DNA of 5,909 nt from an uncultured Pseudomonadota bacterium (GTDB lineage: Bacteria; SAR324; NAC60-12): contig CAJXNF010000199.1 of assembly GCA_913056375.1 (NCBI GenBank), forward strand, positions 1 to 5,909, read 5' to 3'. The position numbers and the translations under genes were made by a program. The notes beneath the pieces were generated by a model, which had not been told where the DNA came from, ran no database searches, and saw only the letters and a program-made list of their open reading frames with translations. Of this stretch, positions 1 to 5,909 are shown in pieces. Each line of letters starts with the position of its first letter. Within the stretch, counting starts at the first letter, position 1.

Positions 1-1
1 T

Positions 2-109
2 ACCGCATTATTAGGCGGTCTTGCTTCGAGCGGATGTACATCTAATGACCATACAAAAGCAACAGTTTCATCATTCCACTTAGGTGGTGCATTAACTTGG
101 AGCTTCTAA
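2..109 (+). CDS. C-terminal end of a probable outer-membrane beta-barrel protein (partial)
   Basis: Frame 2 is open from the left edge and gives 35 residues before a TAA at 107-109. The last stretch reads TVSSFHLGGALTWSF, an alternating polar/hydrophobic strand with a terminal Phe. That is the usual signature of the last beta-strand of Gram-negative outer-membrane barrels, recognised by the BAM machinery. Nothing upstream is visible, so the family (porin, transporter, autotransporter) cannot be told. The preceding residues include a lone Cys, which is not typical of a porin strand but fits a loop. The gene lies in the AT-rich part of the window and ends 110 bp before mtoX in the same direction, with a probable terminator between them, so it need not be co-transcribed with mtoX. 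Confidence is moderate because only 35 residues are seen. Confidence 0.55.
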   Translation, partial: TALLGGLASSGCTSNDHTKATVSSFHLGGALTWSF

Positions 110-125
110 GTTAAGTGATGATTAC

Positions 126-145
126 GTATTACAATGATGTAATAC
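126..145. promoter_or_regulatory. 20-bp dyad with 8-bp arms (possible operator)
   Basis: Perfect inverted repeat GTATTACA-ATGA-TGTAATAC, arms 126-133 and 138-145 around a 4-nt spacer. It lies between the upstream stop codon and the probable terminator. On the plus strand it is followed by an A-run, not a T-run, so it is not a plus-strand terminator by itself. It is sized like the binding site of a dimeric regulator, or could be part of a composite 3' structure of the upstream gene. Function is inferred only from symmetry. Confidence 0.35.
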
Positions 146-156
146 AAAAAAGAATT

Positions 157-182
157 GAAGAGGAGATTTTTTTCTCCTCTTC
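157..182 (+). terminator. Strong hairpin, probable (possibly bidirectional) terminator
   Basis: Perfect 10-bp stem: GAAGAGGAGA at 157-166 pairs with TCTCCTCTTC at 173-182 around a T6 loop. It can extend by a T-G wobble and a T-A pair to 12 bp. It is preceded by an A-rich run (146-154) and followed by a moderately T-rich stretch. Read on the minus strand, the stem is followed by AATTCTTTTTTG, the better U-tract. It most likely ends transcription of the upstream barrel gene and insulates mtoX, although the plus-strand U-tract is imperfect. Confidence 0.55.
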
Positions 183-184
183 GA

Positions 185-200
185 TGTTTAATATTAAACA
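185..200. promoter_or_regulatory. Perfect 16-bp palindrome just upstream of the mtoX ribosome binding site
   Basis: TGTTTAATATTAAACA is a gapless palindrome ending three bases before the Shine-Dalgarno sequence of mtoX. Its position in the 5' leader would suit an operator for a dimeric regulator or an RNA hairpin affecting translation. It contains only A/T in its central 12 bases, so a chance palindrome in AT-rich DNA is quite possible. Confidence 0.35.
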
Positions 201-202
201 AT

Positions 203-209
203 AAAGGAG
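203..209 (+). promoter_or_regulatory. Ribosome binding site of mtoX
   Basis: AAAGGAG lies 10 nt before the ATG at 220 and is the only good Shine-Dalgarno match in the leader. It fixes the start that gives a complete signal peptide. Confidence 0.75.
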
Positions 210-219
210 CGCGCAAATA

Positions 220-1575
220 ATGAAAAAACTTATATCAACTTTATATGGTATGTTGATGTCAGCTTTTCTTGCAGTAGCACTTGTACCAACACAAGCATTC
301 TCTGATGAGACATGCATGTCACCATACATGGCTAAAATTGTAGGCCAAGAGGACTATGTTTATGTGTGGACTTTAGGTCAAGTGGGCGTTGGGGATGAAC
401 AAGATAAATTGGTTACTATATCAGTTAATCCAAATTCTCCATACTACGGACAAGTAATCGGACACGTTTCTGTCGGTGGACGTAATGAAGCTCATCACTC
501 TGGATTCACCGACGATCGGAGGCATCTGTGGGCTGCAGGGCTGGATACCAGCAAGATCTTCATTTTCGATGTGCATTCTGACCCTGCCAAACCCAAGTTG
601 CACAAGACCATCAGTGATTTTGTGGACCGCAGCGGCGGAGTAGTCGGACCCCATACCACTTATGCACTTCCAGGGCGCATGCTGGTAACCGGACTCTCAA
701 ACAACCGGGATCATAGTGGCCGCACGGGGATGGTCGAGTACACCAACGAAGGTGAGTATATCACTACCCATTGGATGCCCATTGAAGGAGATCTCCGCGG
801 GGCTGAAAAAACGGGACAGTTTGCCGATGGCTATGGGTACGACGTTCGTGTTTTGCCACGCCGGAACGTGATGCTGACTACTTCCTTCACGGGGTGGTCT
901 AACTACATGATGGATTTCGGCAAAATGCTTAATGATGGGGAGGCAATGAAACGCTTCGGGAATACCGTGATCGTTTGGGATCTCCATACTAGGAAACCAA
1001 AGAAGGTCCTTGATGTTCCAGGAGTCCCCCTGGAATTGCGCTGTGCCTGGGGAGCCCGCAACAACTACTGCTTCACAACCACCGCACTGACCTCACAAAT
1101 CTGGCTGCTCTATGAAGATCAGCAAGGAGAGTGGCAAGCCAAGGCAGTCAGCGACATTGGTGAACCGGCCAAGATTCCACTGCCTGTAGACATCTCGATC
1201 ACGTCCGACGATACAGGTCTCTGGGTAGACACCTTCATGGATGGAAAGACACGCTTGTTCGACATCAGTGACCCTTTCAATCCTAAGCAAGTCTACGAGC
1301 GAGAGATTGGCAAGCAGATCAACATGATCTCCCAGAGTTGGGATGGTAAGCGGGCATACTTTACCTCCTCTCTACTCGCCAATTGGGATAAGAAGGGAGA
1401 CGACAATGAGCAGTACTTCAAAGCTTTTGAATGGAACGGCAAGGAGTTGGTTCCAAGTTTCAGCATTGATTTCAATGCAGAACAGTTGGGACGGCCACAT
1501 CAAATGCGCTTTGGGGCCTATTCTCTTTATGCTCAGCGCCGACCGGAAGAGCCCAACGCTCTTGCGGCTGACTGA
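220..1575 (+). CDS. mtoX: Methanethiol oxidase, SBP56 (selenium-binding protein) family, secreted
   Basis: The 451-residue product matches SBP56 along its whole length. An N-terminal signal peptide (K2-K3, hydrophobic core about 8-22, likely cleavage after A26 or S28) sends it to the periplasm. Then come the family motifs: ETCMSPY (30-36), NEAHHSGF with H92/H93, GPHTTYALPGRML with H145, a central beta-propeller region with NTVIVWDLH and LFDISDP, and the end motif GRPHQMRFG with H427. The histidines are plausible metal ligands. Characterised bacterial members with a signal peptide oxidise methanethiol with O2 to formaldehyde, H2S and H2O2 in a copper-dependent reaction; human SELENBP1 is a homologue. 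The start is set by a good RBS. The following SCO-MauG fusion agrees with known mtoX loci. Oddity: codons 1 to about 97 are AT-rich (all Gln CAA, all Pro CCA, no CTG/CTC Leu), then usage changes abruptly to GC-richer. The family call is very firm; substrate is inferred from family and context. Confidence 0.9.
   Translation: MKKLISTLYGMLMSAFLAVALVPTQAFSDETCMSPYMAKIVGQEDYVYVWTLGQVGVGDEQDKLVTISVNPNSPYYGQVIGHVSVGGRNEAHHSGFTDDRRHLWAAGLDTSKIFIFDVHSDPAKPKLHKTISDFVDRSGGVVGPHTTYALPGRMLVTGLSNNRDHSGRTGMVEYTNEGEYITTHWMPIEGDLRGAEKTGQFADGYGYDVRVLPRRNVMLTTSFTGWSNYMMDFGKMLNDGEAMKRFGNTVIVWDLHTRKPKKVLDVPGVPLELRCAWGARNNYCFTTTALTSQIWLLYEDQQGEWQAKAVSDIGEPAKIPLPVDISITSDDTGLWVDTFMDGKTRLFDISDPFNPKQVYEREIGKQINMISQSWDGKRAYFTSSLLANWDKKGDDNEQYFKAFEWNGKELVPSFSIDFNAEQLGRPHQMRFGAYSLYAQRRPEEPNALAAD
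485..515. other. Composition and codon-usage breakpoint inside mtoX
   Basis: Hand count gives about 38% GC for 1-480 and about 54% for 481-720, with no return to the lower value later in mtoX. In codons 1-97, the 7 Leu codons are CTT, TTA or TTG, the 5 Gln are all CAA, the 4 Pro all CCA and the 4 Lys all AAA. Immediately after come CGG AGG, CTG and GGG codons. The change falls in the segment encoding the highly conserved NEAHHSGFTDDRR. The frame is unbroken. It marks either a recombination crossover or an assembly joint. Confidence 0.6.
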
Positions 1576-1588
1576 TTGAATCGTTTCC

Positions 1589-1620
1589 GGGCTGGTTTAC
1601 TGAAGACAGTGAGTCAGCCC
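1589..1620 (+). other. Intergenic hairpin between mtoX and the SCO-MauG gene
   Basis: GGGCTG (1589-1594) pairs with CAGCCC (1615-1620). After a GT/GT internal loop, TTACTG (1597-1602) pairs with CAGTGA (1607-1612, one T-G wobble) around an AAGA loop. No U-tract follows, so it does not look like an intrinsic terminator. It may be a 3' stabilising or processing structure allowing different expression of mtoX and its downstream maturation gene. Confidence 0.4.
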
Positions 1621-1652
1621 AGCCCAACACACTCCAAGCTTTCACTCTGAAC

Positions 1653-3572
1653 ATGCTTATTTCCAAGAAAGTTTCGCTTTTCTTCCTTAGCTTGCTGGTC
1701 TGTGCATCCTCACTTTCAGCCCACCAGGACCATCAAACAGAAGCAGACTCTTCTCCCAAGATTGCAGCTTGGAACAATCAGTATGAGATTCCAGGAGTGG
1801 GGAGCTACCAACTTCCTAAATTGGGGTTCGCTGGTGATGGAGAGGTGCTGGACACCAACCAGCAGTCACTACGATTACATGATTTGTTTTCCGACCGAAT
1901 TGTATTGCTCAGTTTTATCTACACCAGCTGTAGTGATCCTGAAGGCTGTCCCTTGGCTTCCGCTGTGATGTTGCGCATCAAGCAGGAGTTGGATCAGAAT
2001 TCTTCGCTCAATCAGCAAATCCGGTTACTGAGCCTCAGTTTTGATCCCAATCGTGACACGCCCACCCACCTGGCAAACTATGCCAAGGGTTTTCAGACCA
2101 ATGGCCCTGGGGATTGGCGATTTCTGACAACCCAATCCAATGAACAGCTCGACCCGATCCTCGAAGCTTATCAACAATCTGTACTTCCGGATCTGGACTC
2201 GAATGGGAACTCTTCTGGTAACTTCTCACACATCCTCCGGGTGTTCCTAATCGATCGACAACAACGAATTCGGAATATTTACAGTGCCTCTTTTCTGAAT
2301 CCAGACCTACTACTAACCGATCTGCAGACACTACTCGTACCGGACAATCAGCAGGAACCCACAATTACGAATCAACCACACAAGCATGATGGGTTAGCCG
2401 CAGCGAAAACAGACCAAATCCACAAAGAAGAGCGGACCGAAACGGCCCATTCCCTAAATCTACTCACCTTTGCCCAAACCACTCAGCTTGGATTACCGCC
2501 ACTGAAGATCCCCCAGGACAACCCGCTCACTTCCGAAAAAATTGATCTAGGAAAAAAACTATTTTTTGATCGACGTCTCTCCCTGAATGACACCTTTTCC
2601 TGCGCAATGTGCCATATCCCGCAGCAAGGATTTACCAGCAATGAGATGGCAACCTCGGTAGGAGTCGAAGGACGAACCGTCCGGAGAAATGCACCAACGA
2701 TTCTGAATGTTGGCAACCTGGATCTGCTGTTTCATGATGGCAGGGAGGAACTGCTGGAGTATCAGAGTTGGCAACCTCTACTTGCCAAAAACGAGATGGC
2801 TAACCCATCTGTGAGTTATGTGCTCAACAAGCTACGCAGACTTCCGGAGTACCAGGCTTCTTTCGAGCAAGCTTTCCCGAAACAGGGAATTCGAATGGAG
2901 ACCGTGGGGATGGCGCTAGCCAGTTATCAACGAGTGTTGCAAGCAGGCAACTCAGCTTTTGATCGCTGGTATTATCTTGGCCAACAAGACGCGATCTCCG
3001 TTGAGGCCCAACAAGGCTTTGCCCTGTTTCAAGGGAAGGGAGGGTGTGCCAGTTGTCACTCTATTGATAAAGAATCGGCACTTTTTACAGACCAGCAGCT
3101 TCACAACACAGGAATCGGCTACCAAAATTTGCAGCAAAGCAAACTACAGAAGGTGCAACTGGCTCCAGGGGTAGAAGTCGAGGTGTCGAGAGAATTGATT
3201 AATCAGGTCAGCGAACCGCCACCCAGTGATTTGGGTCTCTACGAGATCACTCAGAACCCCGCTGATCGCTGGAAATATCGAACGCCCAGCTTACGAAACG
3301 TTACTTTGACCGCACCCTACATGCACAACGGTGCTCTGCAAGACCTAGCCGCAGTGATCGATTTCTATGATCAAGGCGGTATTGCCAACCCAGAGCTGTC
3401 TCCACTAATGCGCCCGCTTTATTTGACTGCAGCTGAAAAACAGCAATTGCTCTCTTTTCTGAACACATTGACCGGATCTGACGTGGACAAATTGGTGGAT
3501 GATGCGATGAAGGCTCCGATTGGGGATCATCAAGTAGTCTACTCAGCGAATCTTTCTCCTAACAAACACTGA
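1653..3572 (+). CDS. SCO1/SenC copper chaperone fused to MauG/CCP-like di-heme cytochrome c
   Basis: The 639-residue product has two domains after a signal peptide (about 1-23, cleavage LSA before HQDHQ). Residues about 45-230 are a SCO1/SenC thioredoxin-like domain: SFIYTSC with C93 and C99, LSLSFDPNRDTP (about 127-137), and H193 in FSHILRVFLIDRQQRIRNIY, the set of Cys, Cys and His used by SCO proteins to bind copper. A hydrophilic linker with several His (about 230-268) follows. Residues about 275-608 are a MauG/cytochrome c peroxidase domain with two heme c sites, CAMCH (C317, C320, H321) and CASCH (C465, C468, H469), plus FTDQQLHNTG (478-487) and RTPSLRNVTLTAPYMHNG (543-560). It lies 77 bp after mtoX on the same strand. 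Roles inferred from family and context: copper delivery to MtoX, and oxidative maturation or peroxide handling. ATG 1653 is the first usual start in the frame (in-frame stop at 1569) but has no clear Shine-Dalgarno. The cysteines are spaced CX5C rather than the classic CX3C. Distal heme ligands cannot be assigned without alignment, so MauG and peroxidase activities are not distinguished. Confidence 0.88.
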   Translation: MLISKKVSLFFLSLLVCASSLSAHQDHQTEADSSPKIAAWNNQYEIPGVGSYQLPKLGFAGDGEVLDTNQQSLRLHDLFSDRIVLLSFIYTSCSDPEGCPLASAVMLRIKQELDQNSSLNQQIRLLSLSFDPNRDTPTHLANYAKGFQTNGPGDWRFLTTQSNEQLDPILEAYQQSVLPDLDSNGNSSGNFSHILRVFLIDRQQRIRNIYSASFLNPDLLLTDLQTLLVPDNQQEPTITNQPHKHDGLAAAKTDQIHKEERTETAHSLNLLTFAQTTQLGLPPLKIPQDNPLTSEKIDLGKKLFFDRRLSLNDTFSCAMCHIPQQGFTSNEMATSVGVEGRTVRRNAPTILNVGNLDLLFHDGREELLEYQSWQPLLAKNEMANPSVSYVLNKLRRLPEYQASFEQAFPKQGIRMETVGMALASYQRVLQAGNSAFDRWYYLGQQDAISVEAQQGFALFQGKGGCASCHSIDKESALFTDQQLHNTGIGYQNLQQSKLQKVQLAPGVEVEVSRELINQVSEPPPSDLGLYEITQNPADRWKYRTPSLRNVTLTAPYMHNGALQDLAAVIDFYDQGGIANPELSPLMRPLYLTAAEKQQLLSFLNTLTGSDVDKLVDDAMKAPIGDHQVVYSANLSPNKH

Positions 3573-3583
3573 CGGTGAAAATT

Positions 3584-3597
3584 TCAGCTTCCGCTGA
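3584..3597. terminator. Small hairpin at the convergent gene junction
   Basis: TCAGC-TTCC-GCTGA forms a 5-bp stem with a 4-nt loop between two genes that converge (stops at 3572 and 3602). It is flanked by AAAATT on the left and TTTGTC on the right, so each strand has a short T-rich tail after the stem. This fits a weak bidirectional terminator, though the stem is short. Confidence 0.4.
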
Positions 3598-3601
3598 TTT
3601 G

Positions 3602-3937
3602 TCAGAAATCCACCCACTCCTCAAACTGCTCTAGGTCTTCATAAGAGCAGGAGCCGGGTCCTTCCTCTTCGGACAAATAACGAAAGACCACCATCGGCCC
3701 CCAGCACTCACGTCCCTGTAGATGCCAGCGTGTTTGACGCTCCTGCCACTCTCCCTCGCCGTCCACATAGCCCAGAAACGGCTCGTCCAACTCAATCAGA
3801 TCCGTTGCGTCACAGCGGAGCAGATCGCACAACGTATCCAGGTCCAGATCTAGGTCCACCAGTTCGACTAGGTGTTCGTCAGGATCAATGTAGATCCACC
3901 AGCCCTGATATTCAGAGCGTGCATCGTCGGGGTCCAT
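3602..3937 (-). CDS. Small, highly acidic, lysine-free protein of unknown function
   Basis: A 111-residue ORF starting 11 nt after the sbcC stop on the same strand, so probably translated from the same transcript; the Shine-Dalgarno is weak (CTGGA). It has 32 Asp/Glu, 6 Arg and no Lys, with a DLDLDLD run at about 28-34. No signal peptide or membrane segment is seen. The pattern WWIYIDPDEHLVELVDLD, then LLRCDATDLIEL, YVDGEGEW, RWHLQGRECWGPMVV resembles from memory a class of short phage and bacterial proteins with an IDP...V-V-D, CD, YVD-EG layout (DUF3846-like), but this is only a loose resemblance. No function can be assigned. The tight spacing behind sbcC supports it being a real gene, as does a coherent protein-like pattern with conserved-looking Trp, Tyr and Gly positions. 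A long antisense frame over the same DNA (3730-4218) looks like a shadow. Confidence 0.65.
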   Translation of the reverse strand: MDPDDARSEYQGWWIYIDPDEHLVELVDLDLDLDTLCDLLRCDATDLIELDEPFLGYVDGEGEWQERQTRWHLQGRECWGPMVVFRYLSEEEGPGSCSYEDLEQFEEWVDF

Positions 3938-3948
3938 CCGTATTCCAG

Positions 3949-5909
3949 CTAGGAAGAGACAAAGGGGTTACGTTGATTTTCAGCCAACGGTTTGGGAATC
4001 ACAGCCAAGGTGCTATTGCCACTGTCATTCTTGCGCACCTGAATCTGTGTCGTCAAGCGCTCCTTGAGGGCCTCCACGTGAGAGATAATCCCAATCGTCT
4101 TGCCGCCAGCCTGGAGCGTCTCCAACGCAGCCAAAGCGGTGTCAAGAGTATCAGCATCCAGCGTACCGAAACCTTCATCAATGAACAGAGAATCAATCGG
4201 ATGGTTACGGCGTGCTAGATCAGACAAACCCAGCGCCAACGCCAGACTGACGAGAAAAGTTTCTCCACCAGAAAGACTCTCTAAGGAACGCACTGCATCT
4301 GCCTGATAGCGATCCACGATGTCCATCTCGACACAGGCTCCTTCGCGCTTCTGTAGTTGATAACGATCTGAGAGTTTCTGCAGGTGTCGATTGGCCAACT
4401 TGACCAGATGCGCTAACGTCAGGCTCTGGGCAAAACGAGAAAATTTGGTTCCATCTGCTGAACCAATCAGTTCAGACAGGGACGCCCAGCGGCGATGTTC
4501 CTGCTGCTGTTTCGCGATTTGATCCGTAAGCGTTCGCTGGTTTTGACGCAGTTCTGCGTCTTTTTCCAGTTGAACCTGCACCCCTCCCAGCTGCTGGGAC
4601 AACTCATCCTGCTGCAAACGCAGTTGTTCCAATTGTGCCTGAAGTTCTTCCTCCGTTTGCTGGGTGTGTGCTTCCTGTTCCAAAGAGGCACGGCGCATCT
4701 GCTCATTGCCCAAGTCGTGACGGCTGATCGACAGGCGCTGATTCAACTGCTGGCTTTGCTGCTGTAATTCCTCAGCTTCAATAGGATCGAGGCAAGCTGC
4801 CTCGGCTTCTGCAACCGAGAGATATCCCAACGCTTGTAGCGCAAAGAGCAGCTCTGCCTGATTTTGGGCATGCTCCTGCTGTCCACGAGCGTACTCCTCT
4901 TCCATCCACTGCAGACGTTGTTGCTCTTGCTGAAGAGCCTGACTTTTCTGCTCAAAAATTTGGCTACTTGCTGCCTGTTTTTCTTGATGGACCTGGAGTT
5001 GAGATAGCTGCTCCTGTTCCAAAGCTTTGGGATCTGGATGCTCCAAGATCTCAAGTCGCTGCTGTTGCAACGATTGAAGCTTCGCCAATTCCTGCTGTTG
5101 CTCCCCAGCTAGGCTTCGCTGCTGTTGTTCTTGCTGGCGCAGTGTTGCCTGATCCCGTTCTAATCGTTGCTGGCGCTGAGACAGTTCAGGGCCTTCCCGA
5201 TCTTCAGCCTGCTGCTGTTTTTGGAAGGCTTGCCACTGCTCTTGCAATCTAGCCAGCAAAGATTCTGGCTCCAGTGCTTCCTCTGCTGAGCCAACGGCTT
5301 GTGCTTGCTCCTGCCAGGACTCTTGCAATTGAAGCACAAGCTGTTGCTCTTCTTTTGCCTGTTTTTTCAAGTCTTCTTGTTGCCGTTGATGAAGCTTCTG
5401 GCGCTCATTCAGCCTGGCTTGTCTCTCCTTCAATTCAGCGCGTTTATTCTGCAGGACGATTTGCTCTTCCTGAAGCTGACGACGCATTCCATCTAACTTT
5501 TCAACAGCGCTTAGTTTCTGCTCCATTGCCTGGAATTGCTCTTGCCACGACAGATGGAGCATTTGAATCCCTACCAGGTCTGTCAGCAGCTTGACACTCT
5601 CTGCAGGAACTTGTGAATTCACATCATCAAACGCTGACTGAATCTTTTGTGTTTCCTGCTGAAGTTGTCCGGATCTTTCGTGAGTAATTTCTGAGCGGGC
5701 CTTGAGTTGGGTCTGCTCTCGCTGAAGGTTTGTCAGCTCTTGCTCAATTTCTTTGCAGCGCTGCTTCAGGTGCTCCACCAACTCCGCTTCTTGTTCCACA
5801 GAAGGAACCTCGTTCGAAATCACAAAGGGATGCTCGGTGGAACCACAGAGCGGACATGGCTGATTTGGCTGTAGTTGTGTACGAGCCGCTTCGTAATCCC
5901 GAATCAGTC
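3949..5909 (-). CDS. sbcC: Nuclease SbcCD subunit C, C-terminal half (5' end outside window)
   Basis: The frame stays open to the right edge, giving 653 visible residues of a protein usually about 1000-1200 long. Reading N to C in visible numbering: a zinc hook QPCPLCGSTEHPF at 16-28 (C18, C21; codons 5854-5856 and 5845-5847), where two SbcC molecules join through zinc; a very Gln/Glu/Leu-rich coiled coil to about residue 470; then the C-terminal half of the ABC-type ATPase head with the signature LSGGE (4261-4275), Walker B SLFIDEGFGTLD (4156-4191) and the switch His in IISHVEALKERL (H codon 4078-4080). SbcC with the SbcD nuclease processes DNA ends and hairpins. A GTG at 5821-5823 could be read as a start, but it lies after the zinc hook and is internal. 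Walker A and sbcD must lie beyond the right edge. The gene converges on the SCO-MauG gene and is followed by the small acidic ORF. Confidence 0.95.
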   Translation of the reverse strand, partial: LIRDYEAARTQLQPNQPCPLCGSTEHPFVISNEVPSVEQEAELVEHLKQRCKEIEQELTNLQREQTQLKARSEITHERSGQLQQETQKIQSAFDDVNSQVPAESVKLLTDLVGIQMLHLSWQEQFQAMEQKLSAVEKLDGMRRQLQEEQIVLQNKRAELKERQARLNERQKLHQRQQEDLKKQAKEEQQLVLQLQESWQEQAQAVGSAEEALEPESLLARLQEQWQAFQKQQQAEDREGPELSQRQQRLERDQATLRQQEQQQRSLAGEQQQELAKLQSLQQQRLEILEHPDPKALEQEQLSQLQVHQEKQAASSQIFEQKSQALQQEQQRLQWMEEEYARGQQEHAQNQAELLFALQALGYLSVAEAEAACLDPIEAEELQQQSQQLNQRLSISRHDLGNEQMRRASLEQEAHTQQTEEELQAQLEQLRLQQDELSQQLGGVQVQLEKDAELRQNQRTLTDQIAKQQQEHRRWASLSELIGSADGTKFSRFAQSLTLAHLVKLANRHLQKLSDRYQLQKREGACVEMDIVDRYQADAVRSLESLSGGETFLVSLALALGLSDLARRNHPIDSLFIDEGFGTLDADTLDTALAALETLQAGGKTIGIISHVEALKERLTTQIQVRKNDSGNSTLAVIPKPLAENQRNPFVSS

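Noticed and set aside
129..329. Minus-strand 66-codon ORF over the mtoX leader
   Set aside because: It spans the terminator hairpin and the mtoX signal-peptide region in antisense and owes its length to AT-rich DNA; hydrophobic content mirrors the signal peptide.
697..987. Minus-strand 96-codon ORF inside mtoX
   Set aside because: Antisense to strongly conserved SBP56 sequence, with no recognisable motif; a shadow.
1653..3572. Methylamine dehydrogenase maturation as the role of the MauG domain
   Set aside because: No mau structural genes are visible and the adjacent gene is an SBP56 methanethiol oxidase, so MtoX-related function fits the context better.
3730..4218. Plus-strand 162-codon ORF
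   Set aside because: It runs antisense to the acidic ORF and to the SbcC ATPase motifs, has no RBS or family pattern, and its Pro/Arg/Ser-rich product looks like a shadow frame.
4968..5594. Plus-strand Leu/Ala-rich ORFs that could look like membrane proteins
   Set aside because: They are complements of the Gln/Glu-rich coiled coil of SbcC (CAG/CTG bias turns Gln into Leu), with no start signals.
4480..5700. Recurring CTG/CTGCTG triplets suggesting a tandem repeat
   Set aside because: They are scattered, irregular Gln and Leu codons of the coiled coil on the minus strand, with no constant period.
5821..5823. GTG as the start of a complete 624-residue sbcC product
   Set aside because: The frame stays open to the window edge and the upstream 28 codons encode the zinc hook PCPLCGSTEHPF, a core SbcC motif. 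The GTG is an internal Val.

Overview
The window looks like a piece of a Gram-negative, probably proteobacterial, genome. The evidence is a beta-barrel C-terminus ending in Phe at the left edge, two exported (periplasmic) proteins, a c-type di-heme cytochrome domain, and an SbcC of the bacterial type. I cannot name the genus. From about position 500 onward the DNA looks roughly balanced in GC, while positions 1-480 are clearly AT-richer (about 38% GC by hand count).

Layout, left to right: (1) the last 35 codons of a probable outer-membrane beta-barrel protein (+, ends 109); (2) a 110-bp intergenic region with three successive inverted repeats (a 20-bp dyad, a strong hairpin that is probably a terminator, and a perfect 16-bp palindrome) and a good ribosome binding site; (3) mtoX, a secreted SBP56-family methanethiol oxidase (220-1575, +); (4) a 77-bp gap with a hairpin; (5) a 639-residue natural fusion of a SCO1/SenC copper chaperone and a MauG/cytochrome c peroxidase-like di-heme protein (1653-3572, +); (6) a 29-bp convergent junction with a small hairpin; (7) on the minus strand, a 111-residue, very acidic, lysine-free protein of unknown function (3602-3937), directly downstream of (8) the C-terminal half of sbcC (3949 to the right edge, minus), with the zinc hook just inside the window.

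Functionally there are two unrelated modules facing each other. The left one is a methanethiol (C1/organosulfur) oxidation unit. MtoX is a copper-dependent periplasmic enzyme converting methanethiol to formaldehyde, hydrogen sulfide and hydrogen peroxide. The SCO half of the fusion is a plausible copper supplier, and the MauG half a plausible maturation or peroxide-handling factor. In known mtoX loci (Hyphomicrobium type) SCO1/SenC and mauG are separate neighbours; here they are one polypeptide. The right module is the SbcCD DNA-end-processing nuclease plus a small acidic partner of unknown role.

The most striking sequence-level anomaly is an abrupt change of base composition and codon use inside mtoX, at about codons 90-100 (positions 485-515), with the reading frame and the family match intact. 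This means either homologous recombination between divergent mtoX alleles or a chimeric (mis-joined) assembly. It should be resolved before the upstream barrel protein and the promoter region are treated as belonging to the same genome as the rest.
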